DNA from: Synaphobranchus kaupii
Lineage: Eukaryota; Chordata; Actinopteri; Anguilliformes; Synaphobranchidae
DNA length: 64,000 nt
Assembly: GCA_029718625.1 (NCBI GenBank)
Contig: CM056376.1
Coordinates: forward strand, 122,661,080-122,725,079
Reading direction: 5' to 3'
In this document: positions 1 to 11,850 of the stretch, one piece after another
Layout: every line of letters starts with the position of its first letter
Position numbering within the stretch: the stretch's first letter is position 1
Translations under genes and position numbers: made by a program
Notes under the pieces: model-generated
What the model saw: only the letters and a program-made list of their open reading frames with translations
What the model was told of the DNA's origin: nothing
The model's database searches: none

Positions 1-3000
1 TTGACAGCTCATTTTAAGTCTCTCTTTTCCATTTTCATTACCTTTCATGGATATTAGAAACAATGCCACCTCATCATTATAATCATAACCTCAGAGCTTC
101 TGACAGTTGGCAGACAATGAATATTCCATTATCTTGAAAAACAGTACATTTTATGCGCTGACTTTACCGTGAGGGGAAGCTTAGAAAAGGGCTGCATTAT
201 GTGCTATTTAATATGGGCTTGGGGGGAGGGGATGCTGAGAGCATATGATTGATTAATAGGCTACTGTAATACATTATTTATTAAGTAATGAGAGGTGATA
301 ATTGGTTTAATTTATCAGCCCTTTAAGCCTGTGCTATGCCTGTCATATCCACACCATACTGCCCCCCCCCCCCCCACCCCCCCTAAACAGGAAAGGCATA
401 ATTGTGGGGCTGTTCAGAGTGTGGTGTGTCAAAATGGCATGGCAATTATACCCGCATTTACGAATGTAAACCAACAACAACCGGAGCTGTGCGTTTAATT
501 GGAGAACAGGCACTGTGGGACACTAACGTATGGAGGCTAGGATAATTAAATGTGCCAGAGCTCAACTGGGAAGGCACAAGTCCTGATGGCTCCTGGCACC
601 TCTTCACATTTGCTAAGGACCGCCACTGGAGAGTCTCCCAGGCACCCAAATATGATGAGAAACAAGAGTGCATGTGTGCATGTATGTATTCACATGAGTG
701 TGTGTGTATGTGTGTGTTTAAAGCTTCATGTTCTCGGTTACTTTTCTGCCGAATACTTTTTTTAAATCTCTCTCCATAGCTCTTACTCCTGGGCCCTGGC
801 CCTCAATGTGTTCGTCGTCCATGTTGTTTTAATGAAAGGCTTAATTAAAGACACTGATATTCTTTTTGAAGGCCCCCAATGGGCCCACTCACTATGTCGT
901 TTTAGGAAGCGCTAGCAAAATATTGCTTTCCCGTAGCTCCCAACGGAAGGCTGTCTCTACTCTTCTGCAGAAAAATCCTCTGTGCAGTGGGAGCTTAAAT
1001 CTGGTAGATGACTGTTTCGTTTAAAATCACTTCCAGCTCGATGTTTGAGGGCAACATGCTGCTTTTCTCTGAGTTTGCACAGCCCTTGTCATTTCTTAAT
1101 GTCTCATTTCTGCAACATTCCCAGTAGATATTTGGAATACATTTTCTCCACAAATATAGTAATTTTTCCTTGTCAGATTCCCCCCCATTGGTATATAATG
1201 TCTGAAGCCCAGATTCAAGCAAACTGTTGTAAGCTTGGTCCTTCACCTTGAGGTTGTTCTATTCTTCTGGCCTCAACTGTATGGGTTTGAAGGCCACTGT
1301 CCTTGAGGGAAAAAGGATATTAAGTAGCAATCAAAGACCTGGATCATGACCAATGGTCTGGTTCTTTTAAACAGCGCTGCCCCTCCTCCTTTTCTCGGTA
1401 AAAGGGGAGACCTGATTTGCAGAACTGCTGGTGATAGACCCAAATCTATATTTGACATTACAAGCGATTCTAATTTAGCACTATGCCATTTTATGTTTTA
1501 ATTATGAATACAAAACCAATCTGATTTGTCTTCTCCCTCCATAAAGAAGGGCTTTCTTTGAAAGTACACCAGCCTTATTGCCAACAATTCATCACGGTCA
1601 CATAAATTATACTAATTCTTCACTGAGGCATTCTAGGATAATCGTATAGATAACCATGCATGGATCTCTGACACTGGGAGTTAATTTAAATTTTTTACCA
1701 TAATAAAATGAACTCAAAGGACCTGCTAACACAATAGCTGTTGTGGATTCAATATTGTACTGTAAGCAAGCCCAGGATTATGGCTCTATTAAAACCTCAG
1801 ATTTAGATGATTCTCTGACGAGATCTGTGGCTCGGATGAGATCCAATGTTATCTGGCAGGTGTGGATGCACAGAAAATGCATTAGTATGCAATTGTGGTG
1901 GATGGGGACACATTGTGGCTATGTGTCAACCATGTCTAAATGCGCAGCCACTGAATCTGATCACGGCAGCCTGCATCAATCGAATGATCAGCCTCATTTC
2001 CCTAAAAAGCTGAAAAGGAATTTCCAGACAGGTCTGCTGAGCACACGAGAGCCAGGACCTCCAAGCCTTGCCCATTTTGTTTGAAGAGGAGAAGTATGAC
2101 TGCTGTTAAATCTACGACTTCACTCCAAAGCAGTTCCATGCCATTCATGAGTCATTATCAAGCCACTTTTTAACTTACCATGAGCTATTCATAAAATGAG
2201 ACTTTGGCATTTAGTTCCAGAATATTTTTAGACAGGGGAACAAAAAGCTGGTGATCTAAAACGAATGGTATCTAAAACGAACGGTATCAAACGAATGATG
2301 CTGAAGCTTTATTAGAACAGCTTATGATCCGAATGCCTCAAGGCCCCTGTTCGTTTAATGTCCTCCACTGGACAGCAGCCATTGAATGAGTAGCACAAAG
2401 AGCATTAGCTCCTATAAAATCTGTAAAACAGGATGAATGTTGAGGTAAAAAGAACATGCTTTGTGCTGGCAGGGGACATGGAATACTCTGGAAGAGGCCT
2501 GAGAAGTACACCAAGCCATTGTCCAAAGTACCAGAGTGTGCTAGTTTGAACAGCAATGCTCAGTCCTCGCAGTCCTATGCTGACAGCGATCTTGAGTGGG
2601 AAGCGCTTTGGAACGTCAATTCATCTGCTCTCACACCAGCTCGTTTGATTGATACTCTCGTGCTAAAATGCTAAAATTGAGCAGCAATCCTTTCTGGAGA
2701 CTTGTCCAACAATGCAGCACACTTTCTGAGATTGCCTGTTAATTTGCATCCAATGAGTGTTTCTGGCCAACACTTCAATGCCTCAGTAGAGGTCAAAACC
2801 ACAACCTTTACAGTTAATGGAGAAAGCCTGCCTTCGGATAATACAGATTTTAAGGGGAAGCTCAGTTTGATAATATACACTGTATTGTGGCCAATGGGCA
2901 GAGAGACATTTGATGGGATCTTTAGAATTATTACTCTTGATTTGTGTTTGTATTTGAGCATGTTTTTGTCCATGCCTGGGTGGTGATACCATGTAATATA

Positions 3001-4094
3001 TTTTTGAAGAAAAACAGAATCAGTAAAAACTTCTTTTTTTTTAAACTGAAAAAAACGAATACCTTTATAAATAATACTAATTAATTATTCAAATGGACAC
3101 ATTAACATGACATCACAAAATTAAGTGGATACTAAATAAGAGCATAGACCTTGTCTGTTGATAGGTATATGGATATATGCACTGTGGGTTAGTAGCCTAC
3201 ATTGCCCAGACTTAATAATTGCATCAATAGCTCTTAAAAGAACCACATAACACAAATAAAACAATGCACAAGTATTCAATAAAACCAAAACCTTATCGTA
3301 TAACCCTCAGGTTTTGGAAAGATTCCAACATAAGGATAAGAGTTAAGTTTGCTTATTTAGTGGATGGTGGAGGCAAAGCCAGTTCAATGAATCAGCTGAG
3401 TATTTATTTGCTAGGAATTCAGGGGACACACCAAACACGCTCAAACCCAGTGCCTGTGGGCACTGTGGCATAGTCAACCTATGTCTGTAATTCAACTGGA
3501 ACAATACAACACCACTCTTCCATGAGAGTGAAATCCATGCTTAGCTCATGGAAATGGAAACTACTGCCTCGGGTGTCATTAAAGCATGTACCATAAAAGC
3601 TTTATTGGGTTACATCTGGTGACTGAATATGCCATGACATATGGATAATGTCAGTTTCATGGTCCATTAGGTTATTACTCATAGTCAATGGATGGGGACA
3701 TTGCTATCTTGAAAGATACCCCTCTGTCACGGCATGAGTTTGCCTGAGCCGTGCCAAGAGAATACCCCCTATCCCCCCACCCACAATTCAAGCGCCACCA
3801 AAATCATTTTTTCTGTTGCAACAATGACTTGATCTTGTACATTTTTTACTCACTACCCTGTTTCGCTCATGAGTAGAGTAGCGCCACACACAACATCAAT
3901 ATAACCACGTGCCTGGTCTACAGCAGTCACAGTGACCAATGCAACTTACACGAGACATTTATTCCAAGTTTGAAATTATTCATCTTTAAACTTTATGCAT
4001 CTTTTATGTGTAACAATTCATTATTGATGATCATTCTCCCAGAGCTCTGTACACTTGGCTTCCAGACTACTTTTGGCAAGCTCTTCCTATCCTT
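1..4094. other. Non-coding unique-looking block
   Basis: No gene is supported here. All reading frames are short, overlap on both strands and carry no recognisable domain. A run of about 15 C broken by one A sits near 361-385, and a short TG-rich tract near 660-715. Several AT-rich stretches, for example around 2090-2220 and 840-870, contain homeodomain-like TAAT/ATTA cores and could be conserved non-coding sequence, but conservation cannot be judged from one genome. Confidence 0.6.
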
Positions 4095-4578
4095 CAAATT
4101 AATATCTTTTTTGAAAGTGTAGATTGTGTTTTATAGTATATATCTGTAAAATGGTTAGACGTGTATAGCTTTGCAATCTATGGCTGGGAGTTTATTTCTG
4201 GCTGACGCTGTGAAACTCCCCTATGAACTATGAAGAACACCAAAAGCACTCCTTCGTAATGAGGAGTGAGTTTCATCTTGACAAAGAATGGTTTATCACG
4301 GTTTAGGGCTAATGCATGTGATCATTACAGACTCCAAATTAATATCTTTTTTGAAAGTGTAGATTGTGTTTTATAGTATATATCTGTAAAATGGTTAGAC
4401 GTGTATAGCTTTGCAATCTATGGCTGGGAGTTTATTTCTGGCTGACGCTGTGAAACTCCCCTATGAACTATGAAGAACACCAAAAGCACTCCTTCGTAAT
4501 GAGGAGTGAGTTTCATTTTGACAAAGAATCGTTTATCACGGTTTAGGGCTAATGCATGTGATCATTATAGACTCCAAA
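4095..4578. repeat. Direct tandem duplication, period 240 bp, two copies
   Basis: The sequence from 4095 is repeated head-to-tail from 4335 with a 240-bp period. By eye I find only three substitutions between the copies: C/T in the TTGAC context near 4277/4517, G/C near 4289/4529, and C/T near 4328/4568. The second copy ends at about 4578. The unit shows no TIR, poly(A) tail or reading frame, so it looks like a segmental tandem duplication of unique DNA rather than a transposon. The low divergence means it is recent. Confidence 0.95.
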
Positions 4579-7500
4579 GGGAGACAACGGTACGCAATAT
4601 TTTATAAGTGAAGCCAAAGCAATTTTTTTTTCTTATTCTAATTGAATTTATCCTCATACTGAAAATAAGGGGAAATGAAACTGTTTGGATAATGGCCCCT
4701 GGGACAAATTAATCAAAGGAGATAAACGTGTCACCCTATGTAACCTGTCAAATCAGTGACAACAGAGTGAAAACGGGCATTATTCATGCTGACTCTTGCC
4801 CCTGCCAAGCAAGTGGACCAATCAACTGTCCTGTGTTGTGCTTGTTCTATGGTTTGTTTTATATTTTTATACATTTGTACTTTATTTTTATTGATTTAAA
4901 GATACCCCCATGCTTTTCCTTATCTGAGCCTGTGGTCTAATTACAGGAATACTTACCAGCCGCACAACTACCACCCAAAGCGTCCAAAGCTTTCTTTTTG
5001 GAAAGTCTGATTCTCTTCAGGTCATCTGGGCACTCTTGGTGAAGGAATGCAGTGCTGTTGTCTTCGATCACTCATTGTAATGGGAGACGATGGGGCCTGA
5101 CAGACAGGCAGGTCTTATAACGGTTCCTCTCTGTGCTCCTCCGGGATCTGTCACTCCCACCAGATTTGCCATTCCCTGTCAAAGGTGCTGAAGCAAGCCA
5201 AGCCATTCCCCTGAGGAGGTACCGGTCGACTCACTGACCTTACACAGCTGGTCTACTCTAAATCAAGTGACACTGCAATTTTCAGGTGATACTAGTCCAG
5301 TATGAATAGGTATTTCTGTATTTGTTTTTCAATCAAATATCCATACTTGTATGCCCAGTCTTTGTCATGGGTAAATCATACACACGCCTTTTTATAAAAT
5401 ACGGATTTGCTCCAGAATTTTATTTTCACTGATTTATTCAAAGCAGCACGCTTATATGTGAATACTAAAAGCATCATTGACACTGATGGCAGGCTTAAAA
5501 CGTGACACAGCTGGAGAATGGGCAGTATCCGTGGTCACAGATTGTTGGTAGCAGGCCTGTGAAACCATTAACTGTTCACTCCTGGAGGATCGGCAGACCA
5601 TCCACCAGTTCCATGACCTTTAACCTTTCCAAAGCTTTGCATGCATTCTGGGCAATTACTTCTGGCTTTCAGCTAATTTAACCTATCAATATTCCAGACT
5701 CGCTATTCATAAAGCGCCAGGGAACTAGCTATTGAATGAATCATGGACTAAAACGTTAGTGCTGGGAACTGGGGACATGCCACCACAGCACATCTATACA
5801 AATGGGAAAGGAAAAAAAGATACCAGATTGTAGGACAATATGGAGTGGGCAGGTGCACCATGTGATGAAATCTTCAATTATATATTTTTTTCCCAAATCA
5901 CTTTAGCACGGAAATATGGGGATGAGTTGATGCCAGGGCCAGTTCTGTTGCAATGCATTTGTGAGCCTGTGGAAGCTAAAGCGATCTCTAATTTATATAT
6001 TCACTACAGTGCATTGTGCTAAATTGTGTGTGCATCATGGCCCATGTTTTGCCATCAATTTTTATACAAATTGCAGAGCCTTGGCTAGATTTCTTCTAAT
6101 GTACCGGTCAAGTATAACTTTTTCAAAGTGTTTCTTTGCTGTGTGCAATCATAATAATTCAGAATTGGTCAAAGTGAGGGAGTTATTACATACTTATGTT
6201 TATAAGACATACACGCACTTTCATGCAACATGATGCTCATTTCATTTGAGCGTGTTGAAATGTGAATCATTCAAAGAGCAGGCCAGGAGAAGACTGCTTT
6301 CCTCAAAGTCCGGCAGACGGAAACATGGAGCATTCAGATTCTTTGCGGGGATTCTGAGCTCTGCAAAAGATACCTTTTGGTGTAAAAATCTAAAGCGGAT
6401 CTTAGGAGAATATAGGGTCATCAACTCACCTTGCTGGATGTTTTTATGATGACTGGTGAGTGACACTCCCCTTCATTGCAGGATATAAGATATGAAAACA
6501 GGAAATAACATAAGAATATTCATTGATAGACGATTTCTCTTATACACAGACCTGGACCACTGTGATGTGGCCTTATACCCAGCCAGATCCTTTGCAGAGA
6601 GGAAGAAATTAATTGGCTCAGAATATGAAAGAGACACCTTTTAAGCAAATTTGAAATGAGAAGTTGAATAATTTTGGAGTATCGCATTCTCATGACCTCA
6701 AATCTGCATGTCGGGAGAGATGTTTGATATGTTATCAACAAAAATCATGACACTGTAGTGTAACCTGGCAGCAATACAGCTTTCAGTCCTCTATATATCT
6801 ATATCTACATGTATATATCAATACCTTGGTGCACTTACCCACAGACTTGTGTATCAACCTTCGGGTTTGTCACCCCCAGACACGTTTCTCTCTATCCCCT
6901 ACATCAAAAGCTGAGACGCAGCATACATCAACACTAACCTTTAGAAAAATCAACATTTCCTAACCTTATTTTACAACGTTTCAAGAGACTGAGAACTTCA
7001 GTCAGTCACTCACCTGACATTTTGCATCCTTTAGGCTAGTCTCACGCAGCATGGCACTCTGTAGGGTTTATTGACTGTAGAATTAAGAGCAGAGAACCTG
7101 CTTGGCAGAGTTCTGGGCCATCATTCTGGATGATACATTCCCTCCAGTTTCTATACTCTGAGACTTGTTCATAAAGTCTCTGAATACAGCACTATGTATT
7201 AACCTGCTGTATGTCGTCATTTTCATTTTTAGTCATTTTCATTTTTAGTCATTTTCCATCACCTTATATTTCGCCCATGGAGTGGGGACTGGCATGATGA
7301 GAACCTGATGGCTGCATCTTGGTAATCTATCGGTGTATCTCAATATGTCAATTTACATGTAATTTACAACCGCAAATGATGTAACAAAACAACAATGCCC
7401 ATGAATCAACGGGGCAGAACAGCATTCAGAATGCAATGGAGCAAAGGGTAAATTGCTGGACTGTCTGAGAAGATGATACTGGCAATTTTGACATTGGAAT

Positions 7501-8957
7501 CGTTTTATGGGCTTTTTGTGTTTGGTTGCATGCTAGTTATTTCAGCTTAGAACCTCTGTCAAGTTTAGTTAGTGCCTGCAGTGAGCTATTTAGGCCTGCT
7601 TCCCTTCTCTTTTCCCCATTATCGTATTATTCCCCAAATAAATTTGGAAAATGTATTACAACAGTTGTTGCTGTCAGTTTATCTTACAAGCACATGTCAT
7701 TGATGCACTCTGGGTGCTCCGTAGCCAAAAACTAACATCTCCTGTTTGCTCTGTTCCTCTCCAACCTCCTATGCAGCCAGCAAACACAGTATGCTCAGTA
7801 CCGTTGTACGGTACAATTTCCAATTACGTACTCCGTTGATTGTAGGGAAAGCTATATTTTAACAGTATACATACTGTAGGGCCACAGTCACAAAATCACC
7901 AGCTAATCAAATGCTGTATGATGGCCAAAGTGGCATACACAATCTTTCTCATTCCACATACGCCCAGATGTGTTTACGATACTGTTCTTGCCAAAAGGCC
8001 AATAACTGTAAACTGTGCATCCCAGTGAATATTATTGTCCTTGTGGGCTAAATCAGAACCCATTTTTATTAAATCTGCTGGCCATTTACTGAGTTAAAGT
8101 AAATTGAAAGCAGAGGAGTAATATCAAAAGGTCAGTATGAGCATACACAAATCTCACAACCCTCATGCACCTTAAGCCATAAACCAGAATAATTGATGGT
8201 CTCTCCATGGCAAGAATATCCAGTTTATTAGTGACTGATGCTGGCCAGAAAAAAAATGCTTTATAGCAAAGGGCTGTTTATGATTTAGTATTCCAGTTTT
8301 ATTGACATCAATCTCATTACATTTTCCCATGAACCTTAAAAGGCCGTAGCTATTACTATTATTTACTATTAATTACTTACTAGATGGGTATTGAAGGAAG
8401 AATCGTGAGGACAATTCAACTTTTCGTTGAAATTGCTAATGGATGGTTGGATGAAATTCTCAGCGAGGACGGACTTCCATTGTGCAGGAATGAGGGAGCA
8501 TTACTGCTTAAAAAGAGAAGCATCAAATCACTCCGCTGGTGTATTTTGTAATTAGCCCATTATGAACCTTTGTTTTTAGGGTATACACGAGTGGTGAAAG
8601 GCTCTTGGAGAGGGACATTTTTACACTTCTGCCAGCACTGTAATTGAGCACTCTATTCAGGTTCAGGGACCAGGGATAAAACCAAACAGCAGCCATTTCC
8701 TCTCATGAAATTCACCTTTTTTATTCTGCTGCATGACATCCAGTGATTCCAGTCAGCGAGGTTGCTATATTTTAAGTGCTATATTTTAAGTAATACTGCA
8801 AATACAAAATGTTGTTTCTGAATAACAGCCTTTGATTTGCCCTGCAGACTGATAGCACTGGGTCTCAAAGCTTTTATAATATGAATACAACTGAAATATA
8901 TTTTCATGTATGCATTTTCTATTGCTCATATGAATTATGCATGTATTATACAATATA
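4579..8957. other. Non-coding block
   Basis: No gene or recognisable transposon is supported. The only small structure I see is a 17-bp unit repeated slightly more than twice at about 7217-7256 (cores of CATTTTCATTTTTAGT). AT-rich unique sequence fills the rest. Confidence 0.55.
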
Positions 8958-9495
8958 CACTGCCTGGCCAAAAAAAAAATCGCTGTTGCACCCGCGATGC
9001 ATAGTGCCCACTGTACAAGCCTCTGGAGGCAGTGTTCTGGGGTTGCTTCAATTGGTCAGGTCTAGGCTCATCAATATTATGCAGCAATAAAATGAAGTCA
9101 GCTGAGTACCTGAATGTACTGAATGACCAGGTTATCCCATCAATGGGCATATTCCTGGACGACAATGCCAAGATTAATCGAGCTCAAATTGTGAAAGAGT
9201 GGTTCAGGGAGCATGAGGAATCATTTTCACGCATGAATTAGCCACCAGAGTCCTGACCTTAACCCCATTGAAAGTCTTTGGGATGTGCTGGAGAAGGCTT
9301 TACAGAGTGGTTCGACTCTCCCGTCATCAATACAAGATCTCGGCCAAAAATTAATGCAACTCTGGACAGAAATAAATGTTGTGACATTGCATAAGGTTGT
9401 CGAAACAATGCCACGACGAATGCATGCCGTAATCAAAGCTAAAGGTGGTCCAACGAAATATTACAGTGTGCGACTTTTTTTTTGGCCAGGCAGTG
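8958..9495 (+). mobile_element. Short non-autonomous Tc1/mariner-type element, copy A
   Basis: This 538-bp element has exact ends. Terminal inverted repeats start CACTGCCTGGCCAAAA on the left and end TTTTGGCCAGGCAGTG on the right, with TA dinucleotides immediately outside (8956-8957 and 9496-9497), the target duplication expected of Tc1/mariner elements. The interior is only the C-terminal part of a transposase gene; the DNA-binding half is missing. A second copy at 48417-48950 has the same length and the same internal deletion, so this shortened form itself was mobilised, presumably in trans by a full-length relative. Confidence 0.93.
9020..9470 (+). pseudogene. Tc1-type transposase C-terminal remnant in copy A
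   Basis: The plus strand reads [10 protein letters not shown], then [20 protein letters not shown], then SPDLNPIESLWDVLE. These match the catalytic half of Tc1-family DDE transposases: the second acidic residue in the DDNA segment and the third in NPIESLW. A stop codon and frame changes fall near 9239-9260, between the two segments, and the paired-like N-terminal DNA-binding region is absent. The protein cannot be functional; it only marks the parent family. Confidence 0.85.
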
Positions 9496-10596
9496 TAATT
9501 TAATGACCATAATTGTAAACAATATTGTAAAACAATTTTATAAATTAAATCTGAAATAATCTTTGCATGATTTCTGCTTTTGTAAATAGGATATATAATT
9601 AACTGTAACACTGCATGAAATTAAGTTGTACTTTAGATTTTATACACATTTTATGCACCGACCGTGTCACAACTGTGCAACCACTACATCAGAAAGCGCA
9701 CAAGGGCTGCAGTTGAGGCACGTGGACTCTACATGAGTGTCTATTTTCCTCACTAAAGGCCAAACATTACTGCAACTAGATCTGATTGAAGTTAAGGTGA
9801 CTACTGACAGCTGGAAGGCTGTAAAAAGCATGAATTTTGCTGGGAGGAAATAATGCAGGAGTAACCTAAGAATCCCTGGTTGACTTGGTTCACCCCACAT
9901 GGTATGAAATCAATTGTGTCCTGCCGCTGTGGGCTTTCCGGTCATTGCTAATGTCATAGACACTGCAGCCTGAAATGTCTAAGCCTGCGGCTTTGCTGAC
10001 TGAGCCACTTGGGAACCCTTTAATTTTTTCTTTTTTTTGATTTTATGCTTTTTTTATGTAAGGGGAATAGAATCAGGCCAAGGAAACTCACCTGCCAGCG
10101 CTGACTGCATTTATGCAGTGGGGGCTACAGATCAAAGAGAAAAGTTATGAGAAGAAATGAAAAAAATACGACAGACGAAAAGCCAAAAGTTAGGAGCTCG
10201 ACATTGCCTTCACTTATTTCTTTCCTCTTAAAAAATAAATAATTTACATGTAGCTATGATATGGTGTCAGGGGTGTGAAGCTGTTCATAGCCTCAAGCTA
10301 GAATATTGTGCAGTTGCTCCAGACAGACTAGTAAGCACCTGTTTAAGTCACAAACACCTCCAACTTGGCAATTTTGGCTCTCATAGATTGTTGGAAAGAG
10401 TCAGACGCAGTTCCAAAGCTAACAAGGAATTCCTATAATTCGAAAAGGGCTGCTGGGTAATACTGGGTTTGAGTGTGTGAAGTGCACCATAGCTTGGCAT
10501 TAAATCGTATCTGTGCCAGTGCCAACTGTGGCCAGCAGGACAATTCACAATACCGTAGGGAAATGGACAGTTGCCTTCTATGTACTTTACCATCAT
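9496..10596. other. Non-coding block with SINE remnants
   Basis: No gene is supported. The stretch near 9895-10020 looks like the head of a tRNA-derived SINE on the minus strand (listed separately). The part near 10440-10596 shares a core (GTGCCAGTGCCAA, then TGGCCAGC) with the SINE at about 54.5 kb and is probably a degraded copy. The rest is AT-rich unique sequence. Confidence 0.5.
9895..10020 (-). repeat. Probable tRNA-derived SINE head, degenerate
   Basis: On the minus strand the segment reads AAGTGGCTCAGTCAGCAAAG near its start, like the A-box half of a tRNA promoter, and continues to a GACACAATTG stretch. The 54.5-kb SINE has the related GGCACACAATTGG. No complete B box is visible. This is assigned on resemblance only. 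Confidence 0.4.
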
Positions 10597-10645
10597 TTAG
10601 CAGATACTCCTATCCAGGGTAACTTGCAATGCAAACACAAGTGCA
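10597..10645 (-). repeat. SINE 3'-tail fragment interrupted by solo LTR
   Basis: The segment carries the CATTTAGCAGA...TATCCAGGG...ACTTGCA signature. This is the reverse complement of the 3' tail of the fish SINE seen complete at 36436-36665. The solo LTR begins 18 bp later, so the LTR probably landed beside or within an older SINE copy. Confidence 0.6.
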
Positions 10646-10662
10646 AGCATCAGGGATCAAAG

Positions 10663-11399
10663 TGTTAAGGATCCAGATAGGGACTGGACTGAAATGCACA
10701 ACTCAGACAGAATACACTAATGCTCGCGGGGAGCGTTTATTACTTCGCCCAAAACTCCGGAAGTATAGGGAGAACAGGGAGAGGGGCTGGATCCTGGGTT
10801 GGTGAGAACAGGGGCAGAGCGGGAGCGGGGAGCAGGCAAAGGGGCAGGACAGTGGCTGAATCCTGGGTTGGCGTAGCAGAGGGAGAGCGGGATGCGGGAG
10901 ACAGGGATGCGTGGCGTAGAACAGGGAGGAGGCTGCAGGCTGGTGGGTAAGCAGAACAACAGACAAAGCGTTAATTTCAGCAAGACAAAACGAGACTGTG
11001 AAGCGTTAGTTTAGCAAGACAAAGCAAGACTATGACTTAGATTCCAAAACTAGACAAGACCTTACAACGAACAAGACTTAATGAACTGGCACCAGACAAA
11101 GAACAACGGGAGAATATATATTGAAGTCAATGAGCTAATGAGTGATTGCAGCGTGAGAATGTATGCGAGAGTGATTGAGCGGAGACAAAGGCGTGAGGAA
11201 TGCAAACGGGGAAAGGAATGTGATAGGCAGAGCAATAGCGAGGGTGAATTAGGCGAAACAAGCAGGGAAACCACGCCCAGCCTGCACAACAAGGAAGGCG
11301 GACAGGGAAACGAAAAAACAAGACAAGAAACGTGAGGGAAAGGGGAAAACACGGAGCACAAACAGGGATGGGGACTGGGAGGGAACAGAGAGTGTAACA
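10663..11399 (-). mobile_element. Solo LTR (Ty3/Gypsy, self-priming type), minus strand
   Basis: This is a 737-bp LTR on the minus strand. It starts TGTTACACTC at 11399 and ends TTAACA at 10663. Perfect 5-bp direct repeats CAAAG flank it at 10658-10662 and 11400-11404. Its U3 shares blocks with the intact element at 42787 (GTGTTTTCCCTTT, GCAGGCTGGGCGT). It also has a TATATATT box near 11114-11121, about 30 bp upstream of GCCAGTTCATT (11080-11090, minus), which differs by one base from the self-priming motif of the intact element. No internal region remains, so it formed by LTR-LTR recombination. Confidence 0.92.
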
Positions 11400-11417
11400 C
11401 AAAGTGCACTAATTCAC

Positions 11418-11432
11418 TGGGGGGGGGGGGGG
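11418..11432. repeat. Poly-G run (14 G)
   Basis: An uninterrupted run of 14 G lies just outside the solo LTR. It is a simple homopolymer. Confidence 0.95.
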
Positions 11433-11582
11433 TATAATCCCAAGACACGATAAGTGTGGAATCAACAAGTGACAACTTCTTAATTACCCTATGGAACATT
11501 AAACTAAGTCATACAAGCAAGAGTGAACAACAGAAAATAACCACAGGTTCTGAAAATAAACAAACAAAAATAACTTATACCT

Positions 11583-11850
11583 GATCAATTCAATTCATTT
11601 TCTATAGCGCTTTTTACAGAGAACTGTCACAAAGACGTTGTACCGAGAAACAGAAGGAAAATTGGGCAAAAACCAGGCCTGAACCCCCAAAAAGCAAACA
11701 AGGTAAAAACTCCCCAGTAGGGAGAAAAAATTCCCAGATGGGAAGAAATCAGGTGATAGGTCTAGGCTACAGTGATAGAGACAGTCCGAGTGGGGGACCC
11801 AGGGTGCAGTCTGAGCAGCTGGGTCTTTAGTTCGCATTGTAAAATGGCAG
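11583..11850. repeat. Abundant teleost interspersed repeat (CAATTCAATTCATTTTCTAT type)
   Basis: It begins with CAATTCAATTCATTTTCTAT and AGCGCTTTTTACAGAGAACT. Further on it has AAGGTAAAAACTCCCCAGTA followed by a second AAAAATTCCC block. This order matches a very common fish repeat starting CAATTCAATTTTATTTGTAT followed by AGCGC. The exact class is uncertain to me and the copy is degraded. It has no coding capacity. Confidence 0.65.

Noticed and set aside
1743..2084. 113-residue plus-strand frame
   Set aside because: No domain, no splice or promoter support and ordinary composition for random AT-rich sequence.
10663..11399. Frames of 84-145 residues in the solo LTRs considered as genes
   Set aside because: They fall wholly inside LTRs with proven boundaries and reflect biased purine/pyrimidine composition.
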